Under the pieces are notes generated by a model. That model had not been told where the DNA came from and searched no databases. It worked only from the letters and a program-made list of their open reading frames with translations. The position numbers and the translations under genes are program-made. From the NCBI RefSeq assembly GCF_900155555.1, contig NZ_FUHN01000008.1, forward strand, positions 62,001-126,000: DNA of 64,000 nucleotides, read 5' to 3'. The DNA is from Mobilibacterium timonense. Its GTDB lineage: Bacteria > Bacillota > Clostridia > Peptostreptococcales > Anaerovoracaceae. Below are positions 52,801-58,568 of this stretch, in pieces (position 1 is the first letter of the stretch; every line of letters begins with the position of its first letter).

Positions 52801-53880
52801 TCCGTCCGCTGCCTTCGCGGAGAGACGGTCGTAGTATTCCGAGTCATCGCTTTTCTTTGCAGGAGCGAAGGAACTGATCTCAGGCGCCTTCTTGTCCTTA
52901 GTCTGAGCCTGGATGGTCACCTTTGTCGCACCGCTGTAATTCAAAGGTATCGAAACCGTTGTCGATGAAGAACCGGCCTTCTCAAAATCGAGTCCCTGCC
53001 CTCCATCTGACCACTTCTCGAACTCGTAGTCATCCTTTACTGCGGCGCTTATCTCACGGCCCTTCTGTCCCGGCCACAGGAACACCTTTTCCGGGCCTCC
53101 GAAGGATGCACTCGTTATTCCGCTGTCTCCCTGTATCGTGGCCTCCACTACCTTGTACGGCTTACCTTCAGCTGGTTCAGAAGTCTGGTACAGGTCGGTG
53201 TTCTCCGGGATCGCAGTTACGGTGAATGTGTAGGATCCGGCGTTTTCAAGGGAATTCGAAATGTTCGCATATGAGGGAGACGTGCTTGTATATGTGGCTG
53301 CACTTGTTCCATCCCTGTACACGTTTATCCGATATTCCTTCACAGCGCTGCTGATATCGTCAGTGCTGTTCGTCTCGGAGTGTTTTACTCCGCTCCACAC
53401 GAGGTCAGTCCTGTCCCCTGAGCTGCCGCTGACTACCGACCAGGCCGGATCCGCAGGTGCAGCGAGTTTTGCCTTTTCCACATTCAGCTTGCCGGATACT
53501 TCGGTGTTATTGTTGTCCTGATCTGTGATGTAGGCCTTCAGGTCGTATGTGCCGGGTGTCAGCTGAGAGCGTCCCTCGCCCAAAGGTTTGTACTGATCTT
53601 CTGACTCCTCTTCACCCTTATAGTAATAGGAGTAAGTATCTCCGTCCGAAGCATTGCCCCAGGTGAATTTCACCCTGTCTCCGTAATGGATGGTGTAGGT
53701 CCTGGAGTCTCCGGTCACGGTCCCCTTATCTCCGTTGACCATCAAAAAAGCCCCTGACGTGGCTGAAGTATCACTGCTTGTATCTCCCGCGAATACCCAG
53801 GCCAGATCTCCTGCGCCTGTCGTGAATACCATTGCCACCGCCAGAAGGGCACAAAACAACTTTTTCAACATCCTGTCCAT
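37675..53880 (-). CDS. Giant modular surface protein (5401 aa) with MBG/YDG, Ig-like and InlB-type repeats
   Basis: 5401 residues in one uninterrupted frame, a quarter of the window. Signal peptide at residues 1-31 (LKKLFCALLAVAMVFTTGAG). Three Ig-like modules opening YQWY (near residues 536, 2638 and 4356), four FN3-like modules starting with a [AV]P motif (near 140, 927, 3778 and 4197), and a region of InlB/Listeria-Bacteroides and MucBP-like repeats (about 1190-2560; YYARNKYQITYKY). There is a dense array of alternating MBG and YDG modules (about 2915-3760; KxYDG, ADDKTIKFG, NYxxxY...GxLTV) and two near-duplicate YDG modules (about 4913-5090). A pre-anchor domain, GPKTGD (5361-5366), one membrane helix and RYRRKREGE close it. 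No catalytic domain recognised; likely a cell-wall-anchored adhesin or matrix protein. No sortase in the window. Confidence 0.9.
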   Translation of the reverse strand: MDRMLKKLFCALLAVAMVFTTGAGDLAWVFAGDTSSDTSATSGAFLMVNGDKGTVTGDSRTYTIHYGDRVKFTWGNASDGDTYSYYYKGEEESEDQYKPLGEGRSQLTPGTYDLKAYITDQDNNNTEVSGKLNVEKAKLAAPADPAWSVVSGSSGDRTDLVWSGVKHSETNSTDDISSAVKEYRINVYRDGTSAATYTSTSPSYANISNSLENAGSYTFTVTAIPENTDLYQTSEPAEGKPYKVVEATIQGDSGITSASFGGPEKVFLWPGQKGREISAAVKDDYEFEKWSDGGQGLDFEKAGSSSTTVSIPLNYSGATKVTIQAQTKDKKAPEISSFAPAKKSDDSEYYDRLSAKAADGDSGIAAYSFSRKSSAADVDNWAEVASAPKDAQTFHLDPQEPGKYYFYVKDADGNIAKSKDSIAVTKVTYENVYENGEKTSVSDLFAGDDYPLKKESAFSRPSYDFAGIYSDPELTEEAPGSLTSGDPENGYTFYLKWNKQSVRFSQDLDKTLTAEYTSKGTDLSVKAANSGNVTYQWYKDGKAVEGATGSTLHIKGVEESGEYYVKATLENGESGESTHCNVTIQPKPLVVKAENKKITYEDGAPDYTYEVQPAEGENTGLEEGDELDGSGVSFECGYKQGDPAGDYTIKVSGLTDPDYKIQYQTGTLTVDPMDLSDKVSLSLPDSDHYDYSYDPDHQKTPDVTVDAGDIKLTQGSDYTVSYQNNKAVNGKDDPAPSATVTFKGNYTGSATVTFDITKASFKSEVLVSDLQYRNGAPDPQLSSNASGGKVTFYYKKAGEPDSSYSETAPKNAGTYDVYGKIQGTSNYSEVVTDPVEFKITPVKITIHTASNTWSFDGRQHQDLGYTTTGDFVGSDGFQYVKVTGSIKNTGTEKNTCEYAFKEGVTASNYEVSEDLGDLTIEPRVLPAPSNAKWENGGKASWTGVTRDGLEVSYKLDLYGSEPSGDGASSDADKVKINQDDIVTTGTSYDFSGLIKAYAKDHPGASYTFTIQTIPSGGDNEGNYRKSSVSSEIGPVYTATLHIKGSAGVSKAVAGQDQQDAILISGESLSLHGEVSDGYTFAQWAISPNGGVTIKDSSKADTIITANDLHQSWKNTTVTAESTDDDPVIGSFSAENSADLKSVRLKFTASDVIGLSGWMITRSSEKPSADDEGWQTVPNQATSYEGYSDVTEKGTYYLYVKDSSGNVVSSKALSVYKVTLEPGEGSGDAITILKSENSTVNLPANSFTKDGYAFQNWKGTTGIYTDGGAYSGNSDDTLTAQWTNEIFQYTVKYYEMGTDGKYPSEPAEEKTYSALANTTVKYDDSAISLRKEGFSIASDNNGAAQKITLHENGDVLNVYYARNKYQITYKYKPAGQSDYKIKDVVTKYYGDDISQAFSESTKPSEDGYSFNGWILSDTGDGSDSTMPARDITAVGSFAPKETTYKVVYYKQDLKDGDGTGETAKVSDQYSLDDALTVINTCKHGQEVDLSSGDARAIKGFTFQGYSVSYGGPAGASKPSDLKDSVSAIASAKTGDQMVINCYYSRNTYDLRLQVLENSSDKDTTLYENNWKIPFGAAIDPEYYSGYNKSQWGDKASSGAALLDYTGWSTGSAASSMPAGDVTVTKRYSTDYKIPYNVEVYLEDDSDSSVPSFTKASTFQYYGSEGQTVSVGPDSSSTVDYNDSSEGFSKFIPYFTYYQMDADNSGNKLSTKLTADGSSSDNTLKIYFQRKKMPVTINYYYKNSDHPDGKALATVTKEVKWGSNHKYDPEALAYFNGTPAFSSENYSAEFKDDSMKGYNFRENGYVASYNSYYVLDDQEHSSAYEYNTVDSLKSDQKVITGNRGNVINVYYVKNEPPKMYYLNVKLKTSNVTGHSAASDLPLTYSYGGTDYRVRVASDAYFYKNVTFSADGDFSAYPGLANSITGNNKYVYDTSESNLKDGFQKVTINGYTCYLQKSSDGGDSWLYVADPENRFFRGHAVTYSFPEDAPGYQVVKDFVDQHKAQGETGGHSSDMDSAAGRLAVWSRSYGLSTTYGDSDDLTVILYYKDPVYLLYSYGGATCYQHPYSPGDTVKEIGCPHLERNDTGYTTNWYKDAGLTERAEAPFTIQQTTTLYGNHEHQIYENKEYAYYQLSAPVVQNGTSYDYITEKDLTAFGSDITEKTKDVEQTVATDTGNVTKTVKEKEYYYKGQLVMKMLPVYSRSYETLSMDTDAFSQAGFRFDKSNSANSTSSYLTGQGAELRSYYARDQHQLEIQRQNKTADETKETVFGQELKLSKPSRDGYAFGGWKLYHKIADSQGEEQWTLLDDSEAGKILTTTDAAAVLTMPDEDIRAVAQWTPVSFPQQIFHYYQGVDGSYQEEKVRELAAMDGTPHQISVDGKTIEGKEYKNSSGQVIALSAGSSSTGDLTVFYDPGSLQDPYTLRSVNRIGAVEKLQPKSEDEISLRDHIQSCDGYTFSQAVMESGSNFRTMTSADDKVTAEYGMDLSCYYQLIRNIQIRAGIAVSNSQYTGKEGSVSGAGAHYYGEAVSLAADPAEGYDFAGWYKAADVLQDYDPQEDLGHTLKDDISGVTPMSADKSIRWTAAESGDYIAVMKAREAATPSVTINGISILSYGYGDDTANVLKAEVTFPDGTDSANKVSAYQWYCNGQAIEGADSANYRVETGKDAGVYKYTCAVTVTRYDNGKQATVTSGEHDVTVSPAEITTEASVKNYDGDYDGLPHSANIKVTNVKDPSMYQIYYSDKELTKDDYTSGSTTIPEYTDVNVVDGKRQPYTVYYYIRSKNSNYGDTSGSATVNIHPVQLTLGETDTTFEKTYDGSAEVSGSASDSSTQLGNLAQGGSYKINGILPAETGTAHIIDCRASFDHPDVDTASSVTLSDIKLMYKDGSGDYKYDNNYVFSDSYSISMPASIRPYVITLKWTGADDLVYDGTEKIPAAAIEDQDRIPQGDALALKIQGGQINAGSYSAAANIVLKNSDDKDVNLDNYSIDNGSKPFQIKKRPVTVRPSDETLEYDGKPHTLTKFTVDEATPLAQGHHFTCDDDRSYTAAGKYTLSGKNTRILDGSGASVTSNYDITEGTGTLTIGKKQVTVSGIKAENKVYDGNSKAELDLSGAVIEGAAEGEKLSLDPSKVHGEFQQTSAGENIPVKITFEQGAITGADGTDPENYALSDQSQSEATADITKRIVTVKAEDDSSTYGNAAPDKDFKAVFSGFADGEDEGTVQGRDGIAFKVVKKGASADQAQAYSGSTGAGEYNIVPDVSGLSAENYAFQADDSGILTVDRRTVTISGRGSVTKTYDGRRGAVITDDNYTFGNLANGDTLVLKSWDASYDSKDAGDKKTVTVSNCTIDSDNYQLPEKDGQFTLSDCSITKRDLDVTAEDKSITYGDEKSPEFTVKYSGFADGESILSGSDVKGAGTDNVTPVFHCSYDNSKSDSRGAGEYQITPDGLTSDNYDIHYHPGTLTVEKKKLTFKPETRQGSYSYGSRFNTGSEVTYSTSGLAYDDTASAFSGTPEYEISGLGRTSDDLISSPAGEYKITMSMKDFKSDDYYFASADGTLTVTKLSLTVKGIKTSDRVYDGTDEVHRDQIVLPEFNTTNYQGLQQLDVDYANDDSTGLTAENAIDVTGKYKTGKDVQLDPNGKAKAKDVELRLTLGDYLSSRYDLTSNVFDTTSTINRRPLRITADDKTIKFGQDKPAFTASFAPVDQNNAAVEGLVSGEAGKIGSSNVDMDAPDYDPGKNVTSEGGTMTAKYPVIPANFHSTDVNVENYDVTYSNGSLFVEKNQLAAPQPVWDVKGSGSYSGGNENAGRISWKAVDGIHGIGPESYEIALYRDGTLVDGSEHKVSADTLSYNYTDEMTEAGSYTVKVKAIASEKGNRNPTNVMDSAEGISDTLHAAEVTFAFADDSVTAAGKGENISVGGAHSKVVLPGQKDIELKADLKNGTGYQIDSVTCSSDAVSVVNGDQPEKSRSGREYQSAFSMSPDMDQNKCTITLVLKAVPAEAGVTLSVENGSKTGDNIYDIKYGYDVSPVITVTPVHTEEYKDYTYHYSWTLYDKVIGQAVGTDSDQYTFPENMKYAVNRYHVGVTVTAIRKDNGQSVKVSTGREKGVTINIQKGSYAPEIRDYSGWVYGEKRIVPSAEKNITELREDPAVTFQFRKHGDAGSAATTEIPKDAGQYDIRAIIGETGDYDEITTVWETFTIKKGKLAVPSGLKSMGTDEENRANYGRISWNAVPPVKENGGNGDSAGETDILYRVVLQKKDAASGEWTDIKTYPETSNTSLDILEDVQGGGEYRFKVSAVTEKETANCDNSNEAVSDVFRTGGRITVSGSGTSDAAGTSYTQMYDRDGAVLTAEGGKDGETAYQWYRNGKKLEGAVDKTLNVRNVSESGYYTCEMTTAGSVTSTPFIMISVTRRPVTIKADDKVAYYGSSRDRNGDPVGTLTYTDSGKYKIASLEDEKALGIVETARDGNGKAVTIGSGTSSGAYGVVLDYDRDGKTAQNYDVTLTGGSYSISPMPAGDLMARISGTRGNNVWFVSDVDVTAPEGYSISREQDGAYSGSITITSEGEDPISYYLRRDEDGAKTEKISVAYDPELRSSITGVNVDKTSATGSIKIKNSTFRSLLEHITFGLFFKDTVQAQITSADDISGMASTKYYKTEGQIDPSVLASDKWTEGSTVSLAPNEKAVVYARLEDKAGHVTYLSSEGLVMYTDGSQDTREITFTRTSPDDAEAVVDANGNTIRDISVDGKPLRPEDYRVTYDADGRKADIELLNGYLKDLAAGDHKAEVTYDPMGVSGTIRTDDQTGEDGSRTAFSDNQLPSTTSFTLKVVKAQPIVEITGDPSGVYNGKAVEAPAYEVRYPHEKTDGDSASLTYYRLAENGNRTKLDGAPVTAGKYVVVATRNEDSDHLAASGEKQFTISRRAVTVQVKADSKTYDGNRKAALHGSIETGVEGQTISVSGLTGTFDDKNAGTDKKVQVDSSNAAAKGSSGTDLANYIIKYPGEISTGEIDPKEITAAYSCDGKTYDGNEKAVVHASVETGIKGETLTLSGLSGRFTTPDAGKDKTVQVDRSGIAVRPGETGTELRNYRILYPGDTTTGTIHRKDISGAAVTLGHVLKDNGEVQTQAVKSVVIQGLNATFDVEGNTASEPGAHVMTITGTGNFKGSVKKTWVILAGNERVDDLGKINVDVNVAPSAPATVMNTSKAGVVEVAADAEDLSSVADGDEMNIWLEVTGIDSTISPETKAALDEKAGSMGMKSGKYVDVSMFKKLNSQKDTTRITSTDSPVSITISIPEDLINRSGNIRRSFELIRYHEGSVQNIPVVYDAENQTLTFETDKFSEYVITYEDRAVERPSGTAGLSAVGGSGGRSGGPKTGDQGSLALWIFLLAASSAGAAGVAGAETRYRRKREGE
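38610..39141 (-). repeat. Tandem duplicated YDG modules in the giant gene
   Basis: Two adjacent ~88-residue units with parallel wording: KTYDGNRKAALHGSIETGVEG / KTYDGNEKAVVHASVETGIKG, then DAGKDKTVQVD / NAGTDKKVQVD and YPGEISTGEI / YPGDTTTGTI. The closest internal duplication seen in the protein. Confidence 0.7.
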
Positions 53881-54035
53881 TTCTCAGATCCCCTGTCCCC
53901 GAACCACTGCCGGCCCGAAGGAATGATGCTCAATATTTTGTCATTTGATCAGAGCTCTCTGTCCGCATTCGTGTTAACATAGCCTCTAAAGAGAACGGTA
54001 TAACTTGTGCTTTTGTATCCTGTATACCTTTTCTG

Positions 54036-54041
54036 ATTATA
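54036..54041 (-). promoter_or_regulatory. -10 element of the giant gene promoter
   Basis: TATAAT on the minus strand, with GTGAAA 17 bases upstream as a weak -35, giving a leader of about 150 bases that contains the inverted repeat GGTATA...TATACC. No gene is seen in 53881-54138. Confidence 0.5.
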
Positions 54042-54138
54042 CTCCTCCTTCATATAGTTTTCACAAAAACATTCAATTTGGCTTGAATAAATTCACAAAC
54101 TTTAATTTATGCATGGCACCGAAGGGAACGAGAATAAG

Positions 54139-54170
54139 AAAAAACCGCCTGTCGTATCGACAGACGGCTT
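54139..54170 (-). terminator. Terminator after the 54197-55396 aminotransferase gene
   Basis: Minus strand CCGTCTGTCG-ATA-CGACAGGCGG, one G-T pair, then TTTTTT. Confidence 0.88.
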
Positions 54171-54196
54171 TATTGATCCTGATATTCGAATACTTA

Positions 54197-55396
54197 CTAG
54201 CCGAAGTACTTCTTTCCCAGATTTGCGAAGGACTCTGCGGACCTCTGGATGGTCTCGTTCGCGATGCAGAAGGATGCTCTGACATATCCAGGACAAGCGA
54301 ATGCACTTCCTGGTACGATGAGGATCCTCTCGTCCTTTGCGGCCTGAACGAACTCCTTCTCGTCCTCAACAGGGGACTTGATCCACAGATAGAATGCACC
54401 CTGAGGTACGATAGCTGTGAATCCGGCCTTTGTAACGATGTCGTACAGGTCCTTGGCGTTCTTCTCGTAGTAAGGGATGTCGACTCTTGCATCCATGCAT
54501 CTCTCTACTACCAGCTGCATGATTCCAGGTGCGTTGGTATCTCCGCATACACGGTTTGCTACGATGGCAGCCTGTACGAACTCGTCTGCACCCTCAGCCT
54601 TGGAAGGAACGGCAACGTATCCGATCCTCTCTCCAGGGAGGGACAGGGACTTGGACCAGGAGTAAGCCATGATGGTGTCGTCGTAGTAGTCAGGAATGAA
54701 AGGAACTTCCTTGTCTACGTATACCAGCTCTCTGTATGGCTCGTCTGACAGGATGTAGATCGTGTGTCCGTACTCCTTCTCGGCCTCCTTCAGGACCTCT
54801 GCGATCCTCTTGATGGTCTCTGCGGAGTAGATAGCACCTGTAGGGTTGTTAGGGTTGTTGATGATGACCAGCTTTACCTCAGGTGTGAGGGCAGCCTTCA
54901 GAGCCTCAGGGTCAGGCTCGAATCCGTTAGCCTCGTTCGGAGGAACCACGATGGTGTCTGCAAGATAGTTTCTTGCCCAGTTAGCGTACTCTACGAAGTA
55001 AGGAGCGAAAACGATCTGCTTGTCACCAGGGTCGAACACGGTCTTCATGATGTCGTTGATGGCAGAGCCGGCACCTACTGTCATGATGATGTGCTCCCAT
55101 GAGTAGATCTCCTTGCCCTTTCCGAATCTCCTGTTCAGGTTGTCAGCAACAGCCTTTCTTGTGGACTCGTATCCGGCATTTGCCATATATCCGTGTACTA
55201 CATGTGGATCCATCTCGTTGTTGATGTACTCGATGGCATCGTGAACTTCCTTCGGTGGGTGGAGTCCAGGGTTACCTACAGAGAAGTCATACACGTTCTC
55301 CTCACCGTAGACCTTTGCCATCTTCTTACCTTCCTCGAACATAGCTCTGATTACAGAGCTTCCTGCCAGGAAAGGCTTCATGCTCTTTGCGATCAT
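54197..55396 (-). CDS. PLP-dependent aminotransferase (AspC-like, class I/II)
   Basis: 399 residues. Fold-type I aminotransferase: YDFSVGNPGLHPP, TVGAGSAIND, IINNPNNPTGAIYS (cofactor Asn), LSDEPYRELVY (Asp), SWSKSLSLPGERIGY (PLP Lys) and CPGYVRASFCI (substrate Arg). It differs from the aminotransferase at 18676 and has the codon choice of a highly expressed gene (mostly GTA/GTT, TAC, CCT). AGGAGG lies nine bases before the ATG and the promoter is strong. Monocistronic, next to the Rnf region. Substrate not fixed; probably a major catabolic or biosynthetic transaminase. Confidence 0.88.
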   Translation of the reverse strand: MIAKSMKPFLAGSSVIRAMFEEGKKMAKVYGEENVYDFSVGNPGLHPPKEVHDAIEYINNEMDPHVVHGYMANAGYESTRKAVADNLNRRFGKGKEIYSWEHIIMTVGAGSAINDIMKTVFDPGDKQIVFAPYFVEYANWARNYLADTIVVPPNEANGFEPDPEALKAALTPEVKLVIINNPNNPTGAIYSAETIKRIAEVLKEAEKEYGHTIYILSDEPYRELVYVDKEVPFIPDYYDDTIMAYSWSKSLSLPGERIGYVAVPSKAEGADEFVQAAIVANRVCGDTNAPGIMQLVVERCMDARVDIPYYEKNAKDLYDIVTKAGFTAIVPQGAFYLWIKSPVEDEKEFVQAAKDERILIVPGSAFACPGYVRASFCIANETIQRSAESFANLGKKYFG

Positions 55397-55465
55397 TAGT
55401 CTTCTACCTCCTGTAAAACCAGTTAGCCTTTTAGGTTCCCGGGTATCTCTGCCCCAGGCAAGAGA

Positions 55466-55494
55466 ATTATATCACAATGCTATCGATGTAACAA
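55466..55494 (-). promoter_or_regulatory. Promoter of the AspC-like aminotransferase
   Basis: Minus strand TTGTTA (55489-55494), 17 bases, TG-A-TATAAT (-10 at 55466-55471), an extended -10 promoter about 60 bases before the ribosome site. Confidence 0.75.
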
Positions 55495-55527
55495 CACAGC
55501 AACACCGCTCCTGAGGTCACTCTTGCT

Positions 55528-56922
55528 TCAATTTTTCTTATCGTCTTCACGGAAAAACTTTTCCTTGAGATCCTCTCTGATCTCTTCCCTGCGCTCCTCT
55601 CTCCTCTTCTCCACTCTGAGCCTGTTCTCCTGGAGCTTGTAGTACTTCGCCCTCCTTCGTTCAAGCAGGACATGGGAAGATACTATCTCTTTCGTGCTCT
55701 CCGGATGATGGGCGATCTCCACGATAGCCGTTATCGGCTCGGCATCCGCCACTCTGTATGTCACGGCCGCCACGAATGGCATCAGGAATACCGTTATTGC
55801 TCCCGCGGCGATGAGCGCCGAAGCCACGTCCTCGTCCATGATGCCCCTTTTAACGCATATAGTAGTTATCGCCACCACCAGCGGAAGGGCTGTGGTGCAG
55901 TAGGCAGCCGCCGCTATCCTGTTGTGGAGAGACAGCTCCTCCCTCGTGCACTTTCTCACGGAAAGGGAGATGATGATAGGTACGGATCGAACGAGGATCA
56001 GTGCCACTATGAAAAAGATCATTATCATCGGTCGTGAGGCTACGGCTCTCAGGTCGATCCTGGCCCCCGAGGCCACGAAGAACAGCGGGATGAAAAAGCC
56101 GTGGGCCATTCCGTCCAGTTTCGTCTCCAGAACCTCATTTCCTTCCGGCACGATATACCTGAGGATGAATCCTGCGGCAAAGGCCCCCAGTACGATGTCT
56201 ATCTGGAATATGGATGAAAAAGTCACCAGCATGACGAGTATGAGCACGGTCATACGCACAAAGGTCTGGGATGTGGATTCCGACCTGCTCACCAGGAACC
56301 GGTAGATCTTGCCTCCGTTGCTCTTCGCCCTGGCACCTGCATGGGCTATCCACACGCAGAGCCCAAAGAAGACCCCAAGTATCAATGTTATCTGCCAGGT
56401 CGTCCGCACTCCCAGGAGGACTGCTACTGCCAGGATCACCGCCAGTTCTCCCCAGGTGCCATAGGATATCACGATCTGACCGACTCTTGTATCCGTAAGT
56501 CCCCTGTCCTTAAGTATAGGCATGAGCGTGCCGAGCGCCGTCGTCGTGAACAGGAGAGACGTGGCTATAAGGCCCTGCCTTCCCGATGCCAGAGATGGTG
56601 TGACCCATGACACAAGAAGAGCTATGGCGAAGGTCGCACACCACGTTCCAAGGCCGTGTATCCCGTCCTTTCCCGTGACGGACTTTGGGTCTATCTCATA
56701 TCCTGCCAGCAGGAAGAGGAATGCACAGCCCATCTCCGAGAGGAACTCTATCGCCGGATATTCTGTCTGTATTATCCCGTACATATTCGGTCCCAGCAGG
56801 GCGCCTCCCGCGATGAGGAGCACGGTCTCCGGCACGATCTGCTTCGGTATTATCCTCGCCACCAGTGGCACCGCTGCGGAGATCCCCACGATCACCGACA
56901 GTGAAATAAATACTTCTGTCAT
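55528..56922 (-). CDS. Cation:proton antiporter (CPA2, NapA/KefB-type membrane domain)
   Basis: 464 residues. About 12 helices of the Na_H_Exchanger fold (VPETVLLIAGGALLGPNMYG, FLFLLAGYEIDP, GAFAAGFIL). After helix 12 a ~75-residue cytoplasmic tail follows, strongly charged at the end (RRAKYYKLQENRLRVEKRREERREE), with no TrkA-N domain. Exchanges Na+ or K+ for H+. Lies between an aminotransferase and the rnf operon, so it may couple to the Rnf ion gradient; inference only. The Shine-Dalgarno is weak (AAGG about 13 bases away). Confidence 0.87.
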   Translation of the reverse strand: MTEVFISLSVIVGISAAVPLVARIIPKQIVPETVLLIAGGALLGPNMYGIIQTEYPAIEFLSEMGCAFLFLLAGYEIDPKSVTGKDGIHGLGTWCATFAIALLVSWVTPSLASGRQGLIATSLLFTTTALGTLMPILKDRGLTDTRVGQIVISYGTWGELAVILAVAVLLGVRTTWQITLILGVFFGLCVWIAHAGARAKSNGGKIYRFLVSRSESTSQTFVRMTVLILVMLVTFSSIFQIDIVLGAFAAGFILRYIVPEGNEVLETKLDGMAHGFFIPLFFVASGARIDLRAVASRPMIMIFFIVALILVRSVPIIISLSVRKCTREELSLHNRIAAAAYCTTALPLVVAITTICVKRGIMDEDVASALIAAGAITVFLMPFVAAVTYRVADAEPITAIVEIAHHPESTKEIVSSHVLLERRRAKYYKLQENRLRVEKRREERREEIREDLKEKFFREDDKKN

Positions 56923-56975
56923 CTTAAACTATTACCTTCTTTTCCCGGATGTGTTCTTCATTTACGTATCTGTTC

Positions 56976-57004
56976 AATTTACGACTGTTACGACCCGAAT
57001 GCAA
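56976..57004 (-). promoter_or_regulatory. Candidate promoter of the CPA2 antiporter gene
   Basis: Minus strand TTGCAT (56999-57004), 17 bases, TAAATT (56976-56981). Moderate match. Confidence 0.4.
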
Positions 57005-57033
57005 TCATAGACCATAGCCCCGGCCCGCGCAAC

Positions 57034-57060
57034 AAAAAACCGCCTCCCGCGGGAGACGGT
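57034..57060 (-). terminator. Terminator of the rnf operon
   Basis: Minus strand CCGTCTCCC-GC-GGGAGGCGG then TTTTTT, 18 bases after the rnfB stop. Confidence 0.88.
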
Positions 57061-57077
57061 CTGTATATACCCGGCTG

Positions 57078-57974
57078 TTATGCCTGAGGCTGCTGAGCCT
57101 CAGCGGCCTTGGCAGCCTTTGCTGCTGCAGCCTTCTTCTTTGCTGCCTCGATCTCCTCAGGGGACATCTTCTTAGGCAGTGGCTTGATAGGTCTGTAGCT
57201 GTTGATGGCACCTGTAGGGCACTCTCTTGCGCAGGCAAGGCAGTTCTTGCACTTGCTGTAATCGATGCTGGCCAGGTTGTCCTCAACGTGGATGGCATCG
57301 AACTTACATGCCTTCTCGCACTTTCTGCATCCGATACATCCGTTGTCGCATGCCTTTCTCGTAACTGCCCCCTTGTCGGTGGAGCTGCACATTACGTGGA
57401 CCATGCTCTTGTAAGGGACCATCTTGATGATCTTCTGAGGGCATTCCTTGACGCACTTTCCGCAGGCAACGCATGTGTTTCTGTTCACCAGAGCAACTCC
57501 GTTGAACACCTTGATGGAATCGAAGTCACACACGTTCACACAGTCTCCCAGGCCGAGGCAGCCGTGAGAGCAAGCGTTCATTCCGCTGAAGAAGCCCTTT
57601 GCGCTCTTGCAGGACTGCATCCCCTGATACTCGAGGAAGTCTCTCGTAACACTGTGGTCGCCGGTGCACATCACCTGTGCTACTTCTTTCTCAGCGGCCT
57701 CTGCATTTCTTCCCAGGATCTGGGCGATCTGCTCTGCTACCGCAGCTCCTCCCGGTGAACACTTCGAGCAGGAGAGCTCGGAATCAGCGACCAGAGCTCC
57801 CGCATAGTCATCACATCCGGCGAATCCGCATCCGCCGCAGTTAGCGCCCGGAAGCACTTCCCTTACGGCCGTCTGTCTCTCGTCTACAGGTACGAAGAAC
57901 ACCTTGGAAGCGATGCACAGAAGGACTGCACAGATGAGTCCTATTACCATTACCAATATTACTGGTGTAGCCAT
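57078..57974 (-). CDS. rnfB: Rnf complex subunit RnfB (multi-FeS)
   Basis: 298 residues. Ferredoxin-oxidising, electron-entry subunit of the Rnf ion-pumping complex. One membrane anchor (VILVMVIGLICAVLLCI), then the proximal FeS motif CGGCGFAGCDDYAGAL...C, and several ferredoxin-type clusters: CGKCVKECP, CIGCRKCEKACKFDAI, CKNCLACARECPTGAI. The tail is Lys/Ala-rich (EAAKKKAAAAKAAKAAEAQQPQA region). Last gene of rnfCDGEAB, with AGGAGG before its ATG. Confidence 0.95.
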   Translation of the reverse strand: MATPVILVMVIGLICAVLLCIASKVFFVPVDERQTAVREVLPGANCGGCGFAGCDDYAGALVADSELSCSKCSPGGAAVAEQIAQILGRNAEAAEKEVAQVMCTGDHSVTRDFLEYQGMQSCKSAKGFFSGMNACSHGCLGLGDCVNVCDFDSIKVFNGVALVNRNTCVACGKCVKECPQKIIKMVPYKSMVHVMCSSTDKGAVTRKACDNGCIGCRKCEKACKFDAIHVEDNLASIDYSKCKNCLACARECPTGAINSYRPIKPLPKKMSPEEIEAAKKKAAAAKAAKAAEAQQPQA

Positions 57975-57986
57975 TAATGCGCCTCC

Positions 57987-58568
57987 TTACTGGAACAGTC
58001 CGGTGAATCCCATGAAGGACAGGGACAGGATGGTGGCACTGATCAGGATCATAGGCATACCCTTGAAGGCTGCAGGAACACCGCTCTCATCCCAGAGCTT
58101 TTCCTCACGGACACCGGCGAACAGGACCATAGCTACAAAGTAGCCAACGCCTGCACCAAAAGCATTAACGATGGACTGAATGTATGTGTAGTTATTGTTG
58201 ATACTCAGGATAGCAACACCGAGTACCGCACAGTTCGTGGTGATCAGAGGCAGGAAGATACCCAGAGCCTTCTGGAGAGAAGGCATGTACTTCTTCATGA
58301 ACATCTCTACGAACTGAACCAGCGCGGCAATAACCAGAATGAATACTACAGTCTGAAGATATCCGATATCGAACTTATTCAGCAGCTGCTGAATAGGCCA
58401 TGTTACCAGCTCGGCCAGCACCATTACGAATATTACTGCTCCGCCCATACCAGTGGCGGAATCCATCTTGTTTGATACTCCAAGGAAGGAGCAAATTCCC
58501 AGGAACTGAGACAGCACGAAGTTGTTCACCAGCACCATGGACATGAAAATGAGTATTAACTGTACCAT
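57987..58568 (-). CDS. rnfA: Rnf complex subunit RnfA
   Basis: 193 residues, six membrane helices, paralogue of RnfE. Conserved NNFVLSQFLGICSFLGVSNK and the mid-protein LITTNCAVLGVAI, each with a Cys near the membrane that in this family binds a shared Fe-S centre with RnfE. Overlaps the rnfE stop by one base (TAATG). Confidence 0.95.
   Translation of the reverse strand: MVQLILIFMSMVLVNNFVLSQFLGICSFLGVSNKMDSATGMGGAVIFVMVLAELVTWPIQQLLNKFDIGYLQTVVFILVIAALVQFVEMFMKKYMPSLQKALGIFLPLITTNCAVLGVAILSINNNYTYIQSIVNAFGAGVGYFVAMVLFAGVREEKLWDESGVPAAFKGMPMILISATILSLSFMGFTGLFQ

Noticed and set aside
37675-53880. Repeated blocks in the giant gene considered as a CRISPR array or DNA satellite
   Set aside because: The repeats are protein-level modules of 70-100 residues with diverged DNA and no uniform spacers.
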